A DNA stretch of 64,000 nucleotides from NCBI GenBank assembly GCA_947599925.1, contig CANQFT010000009.1:1-64000 (forward strand). The letters run 5' to 3'. Below are positions 44,054-52,768 of the stretch, in pieces. Within the stretch, counting starts at the first letter, position 1. Each line of letters opens with the position of its first letter. The stretch is from an uncultured Oscillospiraceae bacterium (GTDB lineage: Bacteria; Bacillota; Clostridia; Oscillospirales; Oscillospiraceae). The position numbers were made by a program, and so were the translations under genes. Under the pieces are notes generated by a model that had not been told where the DNA came from, did no database searches, and saw nothing but the letters and a program-made list of their open reading frames with translations.

Positions 44054-46687
44054 GCCTTCGCGGATGGCGGCCTGGGCGGCGGCCAGGCGGGCGATGGGCA
44101 CCCGGAAGGGGGAGCAGGACACATAGTCCAGGCCGATGCGGTGGCAGAACTCCACGCTGGAGGGGTCGCCGCCGTGCTCGCCGCAGATGCCCACATGGAG
44201 GTCTTTGTTGGCCGGACGGCCCAGGTCCATGGCCATCTTCATCAGCTTGCCCACGCCGGTCTGGTCCAGCTTGGCGAAGGGGTCGGACTCGAAGATCTTG
44301 CTGTCGTAATAGGCGCCCAGGAACTTGCCCGCGTCGTCCCGGCTGAAGCCGAAGGTCATCTGGGTCAGGTCGTTGGTGCCGAAGCAGAAGAAGTCCGCCT
44401 CCTGGGCGATCACGTCGGCGGTGAGGCAGGCCCTGGGGATCTCGATCATGGTGCCCACCTGGTACTTGAGGTGGATCCCCGCGGCGGCGATCTCCTCCTC
44501 GGCGGTCTCCACCACGAACTTTTTCACATATTGAAGCTCCTTCACCTCGCCCACCAGCGGGATCATGATCTCCGGCACCATGGTCCAGTCCGGGTGCTTT
44601 TTCTGCACGTTGATGGCGGCGCGGATGACGGCCCTGGTCTGCATCTTGGCGATCTCCGGGTAGGTGACGGCCAGACGGCAGCCCCGGTGCCCCATCATGG
44701 GGTTGAACTCGTGGAGGGAGGCGATGATGGCCCGGATGGCCTCCACGCTCTTGCCCTGGGTCTTGGCCAGGGCCTCGATGTCGTGGTCCTCGGTGGGCAC
44801 GAACTCGTGGAGGGGCGGGTCCAGGAAGCGGATGCACACCGGCGTGCCCTCCAGGGCCTCGTAGAGCGCCTCAAAGTCGCTCTGCTGCATGGGCAGGATC
44901 TTCTCCAGGGCCCGCTCCCGCTCGGCCACGGTCTCGGAGCAGATCATCTCCCGGAAGGCGTCGATGCGGCCCTCGCCAAAGAACATATGCTCCGTGCGGC
45001 ACAGGCCGATGCCCTCGGCCCCCAGCTCGCGGGCCTTTTTGGCGTCACGGGGCGTGTCCGCGTTGGTGCGGACCTTGAGGCGGCGGTACTTGTCCGCCCA
45101 CCGCATGATGGTGTCGAAGTTGCCGGAGATGGTGGCGTCCACGGTGGCGATGAGCCCTTGGTAGATGTTGCCGGTGGAGCCGTCGATGGAGATGGGGTCC
45201 CCCTCGTGGAAGGTGACGCCGGCCAGGGTGAACTGCTTGCCCGGCTCGTCCATGCTGATGTCCCCGCAGCCGGAGACACAGCAGGTGCCCATGCCCCTGG
45301 CCACCACAGCGGCGTGGCTGGTCATGCCGCCGCGGACCGTGAGGATGCCCTGGGCGGCCTTCATGCCCTCGATGTCCTCCGGCGAGGTCTCCAGCCGGAC
45401 CAGGACGACCTTCTCGCCCCGCGCGGCCCAGTCCTTGGCGTCCTCGGCGGTGAATACCACCTTGCCGCAGGCGGCGCCGGGGCTGGCGCCCAGACCGCGG
45501 CCCAGAGGCGCGGCGGCTTTCAGCGCGGCGGCGTCAAACTGGGGATGGAGCAGGGTGTCCAGGTTCCTGGGGTCGATCATGGCCACGGCCTCTTTCTCGC
45601 CGATCATCCCCTCGCTCACCAGGTCACAGGCGATCTTCAGCGCGGCCTGGGCGGTGCGCTTCCCGCTGCGGCACTGGAGCATATAGAGCTTGCCGTTCTC
45701 CACGGTGAACTCCATGTCCTGCATATCCCGGTAGTGGTCCTCCAGGATGTCGCAGACCTTGATGAACTCGCCGTAGGCCTGGGGAAATTTCTCCGCCATC
45801 TGGGCGATGGGCATGGGGGTCCGCACGCCGGCCACCACGTCCTCGCCCTGGGCGTTGACCAAAAACTCGCCCATGAGCTTCTTCTCGCCGGTGGCGGGGT
45901 CGCGGGTGAAGGCCACGCCGGTGCCGGAGTTGTTGTTCAGGTTGCCAAAGACCATGGGCATGACGTTCACCGCGGTGCCCCAGGAGTAGGGGATGTCGTT
46001 GTCCCGGCGGTAGACGTTGGCCCTGGGGTTGTCCCAGGAGCGGAACACGGCCCGGATGGCCTCGTAGAGCTGGACCTTGGGGTCGCTGGGGAAGTCCTGG
46101 CCCAGCTGCTTCTTGTACTCGGCCTTGAAGCTCTCCGCCAGCTCCTTGAGGTCGGCGGCGGTGAGCTCCACGTCGAAGGTCACGCCCTTTTTGGCCTTCA
46201 TCTGGTCGATGAGCTCCTCAAAATACTTCTTGCCCACCTCCATGACCACGTCGGAGAACATCTGGATGAAGCGGCGGTAGGAGTCGTAGACAAAGCGCTC
46301 AAAGCCGGGGTCGGGGTTGCCGGCGATCATGGCGGCCACCACCTCGTCGTTCAGGCCCAGGTTGAGGATGGTGTCCATCATGCCGGGCATGGAGGCGCGG
46401 GCGCCGGAGCGGACGGAGACCAACAAGGGATTTTTCAGGTCGCCGAACTTCTTGCCGTTGACCTCCTCCATCATGGCCACGTTCGCCATGATCTCGTTCA
46501 TAATATCGTCGTTGATCTTCTGGCCGTCCTCGTAGTATTGGGTGCAGGCCTCGGTGGTGATGGTGAAACCCTGGGGCACGGGCAGACCGATCCCCGTCAT
46601 CTCCGCCAGGTTCGCCCCCTTGCCGCCCAGCAGTTCCCGCATGGTGGCGTTTCCCTCGGAGAATTTGTAGACATACTTTCTGGACAT
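44051..46687 (-). CDS. ppdK: Pyruvate, phosphate dikinase
   Basis: An 878-residue enzyme interconverting pyruvate, ATP and phosphate with PEP, AMP and PPi; in anaerobes it often runs in the glycolytic direction. The N-terminal nucleotide-binding domain has GGKGANLAEMTGIGLPVPQG. The phosphorylated His is in GILTVRGGMTSHAAVVARG. The PEP/pyruvate barrel has GLCRTEHMFF, GHRGCRLAVTYPEI and FGTNDLTQMTFGFSRDD. Length is normal. ATG 46687 has AAAGGAA about 10 bp upstream and a promoter at 46748-46776. The stop codon abuts repeat copy 2. No PPDK regulatory protein gene is near. Confidence 0.97.
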   Translation of the reverse strand: MSRKYVYKFSEGNATMRELLGGKGANLAEMTGIGLPVPQGFTITTEACTQYYEDGQKINDDIMNEIMANVAMMEEVNGKKFGDLKNPLLVSVRSGARASMPGMMDTILNLGLNDEVVAAMIAGNPDPGFERFVYDSYRRFIQMFSDVVMEVGKKYFEELIDQMKAKKGVTFDVELTAADLKELAESFKAEYKKQLGQDFPSDPKVQLYEAIRAVFRSWDNPRANVYRRDNDIPYSWGTAVNVMPMVFGNLNNNSGTGVAFTRDPATGEKKLMGEFLVNAQGEDVVAGVRTPMPIAQMAEKFPQAYGEFIKVCDILEDHYRDMQDMEFTVENGKLYMLQCRSGKRTAQAALKIACDLVSEGMIGEKEAVAMIDPRNLDTLLHPQFDAAALKAAAPLGRGLGASPGAACGKVVFTAEDAKDWAARGEKVVLVRLETSPEDIEGMKAAQGILTVRGGMTSHAAVVARGMGTCCVSGCGDISMDEPGKQFTLAGVTFHEGDPISIDGSTGNIYQGLIATVDATISGNFDTIMRWADKYRRLKVRTNADTPRDAKKARELGAEGIGLCRTEHMFFGEGRIDAFREMICSETVAERERALEKILPMQQSDFEALYEALEGTPVCIRFLDPPLHEFVPTEDHDIEALAKTQGKSVEAIRAIIASLHEFNPMMGHRGCRLAVTYPEIAKMQTRAVIRAAINVQKKHPDWTMVPEIMIPLVGEVKELQYVKKFVVETAEEEIAAAGIHLKYQVGTMIEIPRACLTADVIAQEADFFCFGTNDLTQMTFGFSRDDAGKFLGAYYDSKIFESDPFAKLDQTGVGKLMKMAMDLGRPANKDLHVGICGEHGGDPSSVEFCHRIGLDYVSCSPFRVPIARLAAAQAAIREG

Positions 46688-46747
46688 ATCCGCTTCATTC
46701 CTTTCTGTTTTGACGTCCTTCTCGCTCCATATGAATTTAGCTGAAAC

Positions 46748-46776
46748 ATTCTACCATCAAACCATAAAAAGTGCAA
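46748..46776 (-). promoter_or_regulatory. Promoter of ppdK
   Basis: On the minus strand TTGCAC (46771-46776) is 17 bp from TAGAAT (46748-46753), giving a leader of about 55 nt. Confidence 0.75.
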
Positions 46777-46808
46777 TAGATTTCCTGGAATTCGCGCCGC
46801 TTTTTTGT

Positions 46809-49415
46809 CTAACTTGCCCGGCCAAGGGCCTTGGCGATCTCGCAGATGGCGACGGGGGCCACCGCCAGCGCCGCCACGGTCATCCACTGGAGCGGCGTCA
46901 TCCACACCGTGGAGAAGATCCCCATCAGCGGCGGGAAGAGCAGGACCGACAGCTGCATGGCAAGGCCAATGAGGAAGGCACGGTCCATGGCCCGGTTGGA
47001 AAAGGCGCCCAGGGCGAAGATGGACTGGTCCTCACTGCGGACGTTGAAGGCGTGGAACAGCTGGCAGAGGGTCAGGGTGGCAAAGGCCATGGTGTTGGCC
47101 ACGGCGCCGGGGTCGGCCTGCCCCACCAGCACATAGCGGCCCAGGCAGTACCCCGCCAGGGTCAGACCGCCCACCATCCCTCCCTGCCACAGCAGACGCA
47201 GGGAAAACCGCCGGTCAAAGAGCCCCTCCGCCGCGCTCCGGGGCGGCCGGTCCATGGTCCCCGGCTCCGGGGCCTCCATGCCCAGGGCCAGGGCGGGCAG
47301 GGAATCTGTGACCAGGTTGAGCCAGAGCAGCTGGACCGGCACCAGGGGCATCTGGGCGAGGTTCAGGGCCGTGGCCACGAAGAGGGTCATGATCTCCCCG
47401 ATGTTGCAGGAGAGCAGGTAGTGGACCGCCTTTTTGATGTTGGCGTAAATGCCCCGGCCCTGGTCCACGGCGGCGACGATGGTGGAGAAGTCGTCGTCGG
47501 TGAGGATGAGGTGGGCGCAGGACTTGGCCACCTGGGTGCCGCTCTTGCCCATGGCGCAGCCGATGTCGGCCTGGCGCAGAGCGGGGGCGTCGTTGACGCC
47601 GTCCCCGGTCATGGCCACGGTCTGGCCCCGCTCCTGCCAGGCCCGGACGATACGCATTTTATGCTCCGGGGTCACACGGGCGTAGACCGAGACCCGCTCC
47701 ACCAGGGCCTCCAACTCCTCCTGGCTCATAAAATCCAGCTCCGCGCCGGTGACGGAGGTGTCCCCAGGGCGCAGGATGTTCAGCTCCCTGGCAACGGCCA
47801 GGGCGGTGGAGCGGTGGTCCCCGGTGATCATCACAGGCCGGATCCCGGCCCTGTGGCACTGGGCCACCGCCTCTTTCACCCCGCTCCTGGGCGGGTCCAT
47901 CATCCCCGCCAGGCCCAGGAAGGTGAGCCCCCGCTCGATCCGCTCCGCCGCGGGCTCCCGGGGCAGGGCGTCCAGCTCCTTTCTGGCCGCGGCCAGCACC
48001 CGCAGGGCGTCCTTGCCCATCTGCAGATACTGCCGCTCCACCTGCCGCCGGCGCGTGGGGGTCAGAGGCACCGGGCCCTGGGCGGTCATGATCTTGTCGC
48101 ACCGCTCCAACAGCAGATCCGGCGCCCCCTTCACATAGGCCACATAGCCCCGGTCCCGCCTGTGGAGGGTGGTCATGCGCTTTCGCCGGGCGTCAAAGGC
48201 CAGCTCGCCCACGCGGGGCTCCCGCCGCTCCAGGGCGTCCCGGCTGATCCCCATCCGCCGGGCCATCTCCAGCAGGGCCGCCTCCGTGGGGTCGCCCAGG
48301 GCCTGTCCGTCGGACCAGGCGGCGTCGTTGCACAGAGCGAAGGCCTGGGCCGCCTGGACCTCCGTCTCCGGGTCCGCGCTCCAGCGGCGGACCACCTCCA
48401 TGCGGTTGCGGGTCAGGGTCCCGGTCTTGTCCGAGCAGATGACGCCCGCACAGCCCAGGGTCTCCACCGCGGGCAGTTTGGTGACGATGGCCCCGCGCCG
48501 GGCCAGCCGCGCCACCCCCAGGGCCAGCACGATGGTGACGACGGCGCTGAGCCCCTCCGGGATGGCCGCCACCGCCAGGGATACCGCCGTCATCAGCATC
48601 TCCAAGATCCCCTTGCCCTGCAGCAGTCCCACGCCAAACATCACCGCGCACACGCACAGGCACACGAAAGAGAGGGTCCGGGACACCTCCCCCATCCGCC
48701 GCTGGAGGGGCGTGGGCCGCCGCTGGGAGGCGTCCAGCAGAGAGGCGACGCGGCCCATCTCGGTGTCCATGCCCGTGGCTGTGACCACCATCACGCCCTT
48801 GCCCGCCACCGCCATGGTGCCCGCCAGCACCATGTTCCGCCGCTCCGCCAGCGGGGTCTCCGGGCTCAGGTCGTCGGCGGGCTCCTTGTCCACGCTGACG
48901 CTCTCCCCGGTCATGGCGCTCTCATCCACCCGCAGTTCGGCGCTTTGCAGCAGCCGCCCGTCCGCACCGATCTGGTCCCCCGCGCTGATGTAGACCACAT
49001 CCCCCACCACCAGCTCCCGGCACCCCACCCGGCACAGCGCCCCGTCCCGACGCACCAGCGCCGTGGGCGCGGAGAGCTCCTTGAGGGCGTCCAGGGCTTT
49101 CTGGGCGTGGTCCTCCTGGGAGATGGAGATGGCGGCGTTGACCACCACGATGACCAGAATGATGGCGCTGTCCAGCCAGTCCCGGCCCCCGCCGGCCCAG
49201 AGGCTCAGCCCCGCGGCCGCCAGCAGGACCAGGGTCATGGGGTCCCGCAGCTGCCCCAGCAGCCGCAACAGCCGCGACGGGCGCTTCTCCTGCCGCAGTT
49301 CGTTGGGGCCGTTTTCCTCCAGCCGCCGCCGGGCCTCGGCCTGGGTGAGCCCGGCCCTCCCATCTGTCCCCAGCCGGGCCAGCAGGGCCTCCGCCCCTTC
49401 ACAGTGGGCCACCAT
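46809..49415 (-). CDS. P-type cation ATPase, P2A (calcium) type
   Basis: An 868-residue membrane pump. ATG 49415 follows AAGGAAGGTGAG; a longer in-frame start upstream would run through a repeat and is rejected. The N-terminal cation-ATPase domain is followed by TM1-2, the actuator motif DESAMTGES, and TM4 with VAAIPEGLSAVVT (the PEGL of P2A calcium pumps). The phosphorylation site is CSDKTGTLTRN, the nucleotide domain has VKGAPDLLLERC, and the hinge is MTGDGVNDAPAL. Six C-terminal helices follow (for example LLWLNLVTDSLPALALG). Export of calcium is the best guess; manganese or other cations are possible. The stop TAG is followed by ACAAAAAAGC, resembling the end of the modular repeats. Confidence 0.93.
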   Translation of the reverse strand: MVAHCEGAEALLARLGTDGRAGLTQAEARRRLEENGPNELRQEKRPSRLLRLLGQLRDPMTLVLLAAAGLSLWAGGGRDWLDSAIILVIVVVNAAISISQEDHAQKALDALKELSAPTALVRRDGALCRVGCRELVVGDVVYISAGDQIGADGRLLQSAELRVDESAMTGESVSVDKEPADDLSPETPLAERRNMVLAGTMAVAGKGVMVVTATGMDTEMGRVASLLDASQRRPTPLQRRMGEVSRTLSFVCLCVCAVMFGVGLLQGKGILEMLMTAVSLAVAAIPEGLSAVVTIVLALGVARLARRGAIVTKLPAVETLGCAGVICSDKTGTLTRNRMEVVRRWSADPETEVQAAQAFALCNDAAWSDGQALGDPTEAALLEMARRMGISRDALERREPRVGELAFDARRKRMTTLHRRDRGYVAYVKGAPDLLLERCDKIMTAQGPVPLTPTRRRQVERQYLQMGKDALRVLAAARKELDALPREPAAERIERGLTFLGLAGMMDPPRSGVKEAVAQCHRAGIRPVMITGDHRSTALAVARELNILRPGDTSVTGAELDFMSQEELEALVERVSVYARVTPEHKMRIVRAWQERGQTVAMTGDGVNDAPALRQADIGCAMGKSGTQVAKSCAHLILTDDDFSTIVAAVDQGRGIYANIKKAVHYLLSCNIGEIMTLFVATALNLAQMPLVPVQLLWLNLVTDSLPALALGMEAPEPGTMDRPPRSAAEGLFDRRFSLRLLWQGGMVGGLTLAGYCLGRYVLVGQADPGAVANTMAFATLTLCQLFHAFNVRSEDQSIFALGAFSNRAMDRAFLIGLAMQLSVLLFPPLMGIFSTVWMTPLQWMTVAALAVAPVAICEIAKALGRAS

Positions 49416-49439
49416 CGCCCTCACCTTCCTTTCGGAAGG

Positions 49440-49468
49440 ATTGTACCAACTCTCCGGCAAAAAAGAAC
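49440..49468 (-). promoter_or_regulatory. Extended -10 promoter of the P-type ATPase gene
   Basis: On the minus strand TTGG followed by TACAAT (49440-49445) forms an extended -10 box about 24 bp before the ATG. The -35 region is weak. The 288-bp gap between this gene and the metallophosphatase holds this promoter and repeat copy 3. Confidence 0.55.
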
Positions 49469-49504
49469 GGGAATCCTGGCCTGTCCAAGATCCCCGCCAA
49501 ATCA

Positions 49505-49706
49505 TCAAAGGTCCTGGCGCCCGCGGGCGCCAGGACCTTTGACAGTCTTTTTGCGGCCCGCTGCAGCGCACGACCCGGCCACAGAGCGGCCGGGTCGCAC
49601 GTTTGCGGGCCGAGATGTATTTTTTGCCAGGCGCGTGTCCTGGCAAAAAATTTTTTATGACCCTTTCGCGCCTGGCGGCGCGAAACTCTGCGAGGCTTTT
49701 TTGTCA
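49505..49706 (+). repeat. Modular hairpin repeat, copy 3
   Basis: The cleanest full copy: a D module that is a perfect 38-bp palindrome (49505-49542, centre CCCGCGGG), C module (49552-49614), B stem TTTTTTGCCAGG ... CCTGGCAAAAAA (49619-49649) and A module TTTCGCGCC-TGGC-GGCGCGAAA CTCTGCGAGG, then the T-run. Its end TGTCA contains the reverse complement of the metallophosphatase stop codon. Transcription from that gene would read straight into A, B, C and D in turn. Confidence 0.88.
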
Positions 49707-50843
49707 GTCTTGGTGGCGCGACGGCTCGGCGCTTCTATATCTCCCGCCGTACCAGCCCGTCACGCCGTCTTTCTTGGCCAACAGCCCCCGGCTGGTCTCC
49801 CGGACCACAGAGAGGGCGTCCCCAGGGGAGACGGCCAGACGGCAGTCGGTGGAGTCCTCGCAGGTCACTTGACCGTCCCGGCGGCGGAGGTATTCCGTCA
49901 GCACCGGCAGGGTCCGCCCGGTCTCCAAATGGCGGCACAGGCAGAACTCCTCCCCCTCCTCCAAGATCTCCAGGGCGCTGTGTCCAAAGCGGACGTTCAC
50001 GCTGTCCTGGCTGGGCGGCTGGGCGTCCAGAGCGGTGACGGTGGGCAGGCCGTCCTCGCTCACCCAGGCAAAGTCCCCGCCGGGGCCCTGGGGCAAGGCG
50101 ACCACGTTCACCTGCCCGTCCAATTTCAGCGTGGCCCCGCCGTCGATGCTGGCGATGTGCCGGGCCCGGTCGAAAATGGGCGCGGCGGAGGGGACCCTGC
50201 GGTGGTAGAGCGTCACCGGCCAGTGGCCCACCACGACCCAGCGGCGGAAGCTGTGGCCCTGGTTCAGAAAGTCGTCATTTTTCATCACGTCGAAGGCGCT
50301 CAGGCGCTCCAGCTCCGTCTCCCTGGGCACGCCGCCGTGGACGAAAAGATAGCCGTCGTTCACCAGGATATGGGGCAGGCCCCGCAAAAAGGCGAGTTCC
50401 GGGCCATAGTGGGCCTCCAGCGCCGCGCGGGCGGCGGGGTAGTCCTGGGGACTGTCCAGGCTGACGCCCACGGTCCGGGCCATCTTCACCAGGGTACAGC
50501 GGGCCCCGTGGCGGGCGAACCACCGCTGGTAGAAGGCGTCCGGGATCTGGGGCGAGCGGTCCGTCTGGCGGCGGAAAAAGGCGGGGGTAATGTTGTCGCA
50601 GTTGCCCAGCACCGTGTGGACCGTGTGGGTCCGGGAGAGCTCCATCACATAGCGCAGGGTGTCCAGACTGCCCTCGCTGCGCTCCAACATATCCCCCAGC
50701 ACGATGAGCACGTCGTCCCGTCCAAAGCCCGCCTTGGCCAAGGCGCCTTTCAGAAGGGGCAGGGCCCCGTGGATGTCGCTGACCACCAGCACCCGCTGGC
50801 CCGGCCGCCAGCTTACAGGCCGGACCACAGCACGGGGCGTCAC
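49704..50843 (-). CDS. Calcineurin-like metallophosphoesterase, bis(5'-nucleosyl)/FBP-type
   Basis: Predicted 379-residue protein. The start is GTG 50843, overlapping the prmA stop (GTGA) with GGAGGT upstream. Metal-binding motifs in order: VSDIHG, LGDMLERSEGSLDT, LGNCDN, then FVHGGVPRE and VVVGHWPVTL. These define the calcineurin-like phosphoesterase fold with a di-metal centre. A C-terminal part of about 100 residues looks like an additional SH3-like or beta domain (ARRDGQ... / GVTGWYGGRY) and was not recognised. Substrate is unknown. Co-translation with prmA suggests shared expression, not shared function. Confidence 0.85.
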   Translation of the reverse strand: MTPRAVVRPVSWRPGQRVLVVSDIHGALPLLKGALAKAGFGRDDVLIVLGDMLERSEGSLDTLRYVMELSRTHTVHTVLGNCDNITPAFFRRQTDRSPQIPDAFYQRWFARHGARCTLVKMARTVGVSLDSPQDYPAARAALEAHYGPELAFLRGLPHILVNDGYLFVHGGVPRETELERLSAFDVMKNDDFLNQGHSFRRWVVVGHWPVTLYHRRVPSAAPIFDRARHIASIDGGATLKLDGQVNVVALPQGPGGDFAWVSEDGLPTVTALDAQPPSQDSVNVRFGHSALEILEEGEEFCLCRHLETGRTLPVLTEYLRRRDGQVTCEDSTDCRLAVSPGDALSVVRETSRGLLAKKDGVTGWYGGRYRSAEPSRHQD

Positions 50844-51793
50844 GGCTGACCTCCGCCGGGCCAGGTACAGGCGAAGGCGTACCACCCCTTGCGCTCCAGG
50901 GTGTCCCGGACCACAAAGCCGTTGGCTTCCAGGGCGCGGCGGACCTCCTGGGCCCGGACGTCGATGATCCCGGAACACAAAAAGGCCCCGCCAGGGGCCA
51001 GCCAGGGCCCCACCAGGCCGGAGAGGGGGATGATCACATCGGCCACGATGTTGGCCAGGATCAGATCCCACCGCCGCCCCGCCAGGGTCCGGCGCAGGTC
51101 CGCGTCGCCCAATACGTCCCCGGCCAACACCTGATAGCGCTCTCTGCCGATGCCGTTCATAGCGGCGTTTTCATAGGCCACGTCCGGGGCCTTGGGGTCG
51201 ATGTCCACCCCCAGGGCGCCCTCCGCCCCCAACAGCAGCGCGGCGATGGACAAAATGCCGGAGCCACAGCCCAGGTCCAACACCTGCCGGCCCGGTCCGG
51301 CATAACGCTCCACGCACTCCAGGCAGAGCTGGGTGGTGGGGTGGCTCCCGGTGCCAAAGGTGAGCCCCGGCTCCAACAGCAGCCTCACCCGGTCCGAGCG
51401 GTCCTCCGCCGCCAACCACTGGGGCACCACCCGCAGGCGCTCGCCGATGTCCAAGGGCTGATAGTACCTCCGCCAGCCGTTGGCCCAGTCCTCCTCCTCC
51501 ATGGGGGTGACGGTGAGGGAAACGCCCTCCAGGCCGTCGAGGTAGCCCGCCGCCTCATCGCGGCCCCGCTGGGTGGCGGGGACGTAAAACTTCACCCGGG
51601 CCGCCCCTTTCATGCGCTGGGCCAGGTCCGGGTCCACATAGTCCCAGTACCGGCGGTTCTCCTCCAAAAAGCGGAGGAAGTCGGCCTCGTCCTCGATCAC
51701 AAGGCCCGTCAGTCCCCTGGCGGCCAGCTGGTCCGCCAGGGCCTCCACCTTGCCCGCCGCCGTCTCAAGACAGTATTCCAGCCATTGCGCCAC
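50840..51793 (-). CDS. prmA: Ribosomal protein L11 methyltransferase
   Basis: A 317-residue SAM-dependent enzyme that trimethylates L11. The start is GTG 51793 with AGGAGGGA upstream, giving the family N-terminus MAQWLEYCLETAAGKVEAL and usual length. The SAM site is LDLGCGSGILSIAAL with GVDIDPKA; the L11-specific loop EPGLTFGTGSHPTTQLCLE precedes it and the catalytic NIVADVI follows. It ends in GTGA overlap with the metallophosphatase gene. A hairpin and an 11-bp-arm palindrome lie between it and degV. Confidence 0.94.
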   Translation of the reverse strand: MAQWLEYCLETAAGKVEALADQLAARGLTGLVIEDEADFLRFLEENRRYWDYVDPDLAQRMKGAARVKFYVPATQRGRDEAAGYLDGLEGVSLTVTPMEEEDWANGWRRYYQPLDIGERLRVVPQWLAAEDRSDRVRLLLEPGLTFGTGSHPTTQLCLECVERYAGPGRQVLDLGCGSGILSIAALLLGAEGALGVDIDPKAPDVAYENAAMNGIGRERYQVLAGDVLGDADLRRTLAGRRWDLILANIVADVIIPLSGLVGPWLAPGGAFLCSGIIDVRAQEVRRALEANGFVVRDTLERKGWYAFACTWPGGGQP

Positions 51794-51815
51794 CGGCCCA
51801 TCCCTCCTGTTCAAC

Positions 51816-51839
51816 GGCCCGCGCGGGACCGCGCGGGCC
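51816..51839. repeat. Strong GC palindrome before prmA
   Basis: GGCCCGCGCGG and CCGCGCGGGCC are separated by two bases. It lies between the degV terminator and the prmA start. Possible roles are reinforcing termination or structuring the prmA leader. Confidence 0.5.
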
Positions 51840-51849
51840 ACAAATCTAC

Positions 51850-51875
51850 AAAGGAGGGGCCTCTGCCCCTCCTTT
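51850..51875 (-). terminator. Hairpin after degV-type gene
   Basis: AAAGGAGGGGC-N4-GCCCCTCCTTT: 11-bp perfect stem, 7 bp after the DegV stop on the minus strand, with a poor T-run (TTTGTAGATTTG). It may be a partial terminator allowing read-through to prmA, since no separate prmA promoter was found. Confidence 0.65.
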
Positions 51876-51882
51876 GGCGGTC

Positions 51883-52755
51883 TTATCGTCTCTCTCCCAA
51901 GAAGAACAGCGCCAGGGTGCCCGGCCCGGAGTGAGAGCCGATGACGGGCCCGGTGTAGCCGATGTGGATGTCCCGGACGCCCAGGCGCTCCCGGACCAGC
52001 CCGGCCAGGTACTCCGCGTCCTCCGGGCAGTCGCCCTGGCAGATGAACATGGTCTGCTTCTCCGGCTCCGTGACCAGCTGGGCGGCCTGGTCCACGATGG
52101 CCCGGATGGAGGCCTGCCGGCCCCTGGCCTTGGAGATGCTGATCAGGTGCCCCTCGTCGTCCACATGGAGCACCGGCTTGATGGACAGCATGGTGCCCAG
52201 CATGGCGGTGGTGGCGGAGATGCGCCCGCCCCGCTTCAAAAACTGCAGGTCGTCCACGGTGAACCAGTGGCACAGGTGGAGCTTTTGCTCCTCGGCGTAG
52301 TCCCTGGCCTCGTCCACGGTGGCCCCCGCCTTCTTCCGCTGGGCGGTGAGGTAGACCAGCAACCCCTGGCCCAGCGAGGCGCAGAGGGTGTCCACCACAT
52401 GGCAGGTCCTGTCCGGGTACTCCTCCGCCAACTCCTGGGCCGCCAGGACCGCAGACTGGTAGGTGGTGGACAGGCCGGAGGAGAAGGCCAGAAACAGCAC
52501 GTCGCGCCCCGCCTTCAAATGGGGCTCCATGGCCTCTCTGGCGTCGGAGACGTTGATGGCCGCGGTGGTGGCCACCTCCCCGGCCCGGAGCCGGGCGTAA
52601 AACTCCTTCGGGTCCAGCTCCCGGCGGTCGGGCCAGTCCTTGTAGGTCTTGTCCCCCATGGTCAGCGACAGGGGCACGATCTCCACGCCCAGCCGCTCCA
52701 CCATCGCCTGGTCCAGATCGGCGGCGGAGTCGGCGATGATCACATAACTGCTCAT
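51883..52755 (-). CDS. degV: DegV family fatty-acid-binding protein
   Basis: A 290-residue two-domain cytoplasmic protein that binds one long-chain fatty acid; members include FakB, the carrier for fatty acid kinase. Family marks are the start YVIIADSAADLDQ, the loop VATTAAINVSDA, the fatty-acid pocket FSSGLSTTYQSA, and LKRGGRISATTAMLGTMLSIKP. The pocket closure GYTGPVIGSHSGPGTLALFF includes the His that contacts the carboxylate. ATG 52755 has GAGGAGAG upstream and is 13 bp from the DUF1836 gene. No FakA gene is near. Confidence 0.93.
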   Translation of the reverse strand: MSSYVIIADSAADLDQAMVERLGVEIVPLSLTMGDKTYKDWPDRRELDPKEFYARLRAGEVATTAAINVSDAREAMEPHLKAGRDVLFLAFSSGLSTTYQSAVLAAQELAEEYPDRTCHVVDTLCASLGQGLLVYLTAQRKKAGATVDEARDYAEEQKLHLCHWFTVDDLQFLKRGGRISATTAMLGTMLSIKPVLHVDDEGHLISISKARGRQASIRAIVDQAAQLVTEPEKQTMFICQGDCPEDAEYLAGLVRERLGVRDIHIGYTGPVIGSHSGPGTLALFFLGERR

Positions 52756-52768
52756 GCTCTCTCTCCTC

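Noticed and set aside
43761-44837. Small frames reading through the modular repeats, with shared pieces such as ARKRATR and GPLQR
   Set aside because: The shared peptides come from shared repeat DNA and occur in several frames; there is no start signal. Only the mnmA extension is joined to a real gene.
49416-49646. N-terminal extension of the P-type ATPase through 49646
   Set aside because: It would be translated from repeat copy 3. ATG 49415 has a good ribosome binding site and the family N-terminus.
43631-50849. Plus-strand frames of 1,037 and 1,379 residues opposite ppdK, the P-type ATPase and the metallophosphatase
   Set aside because: They are antisense to conserved genes and run through repeats; no family similarity.
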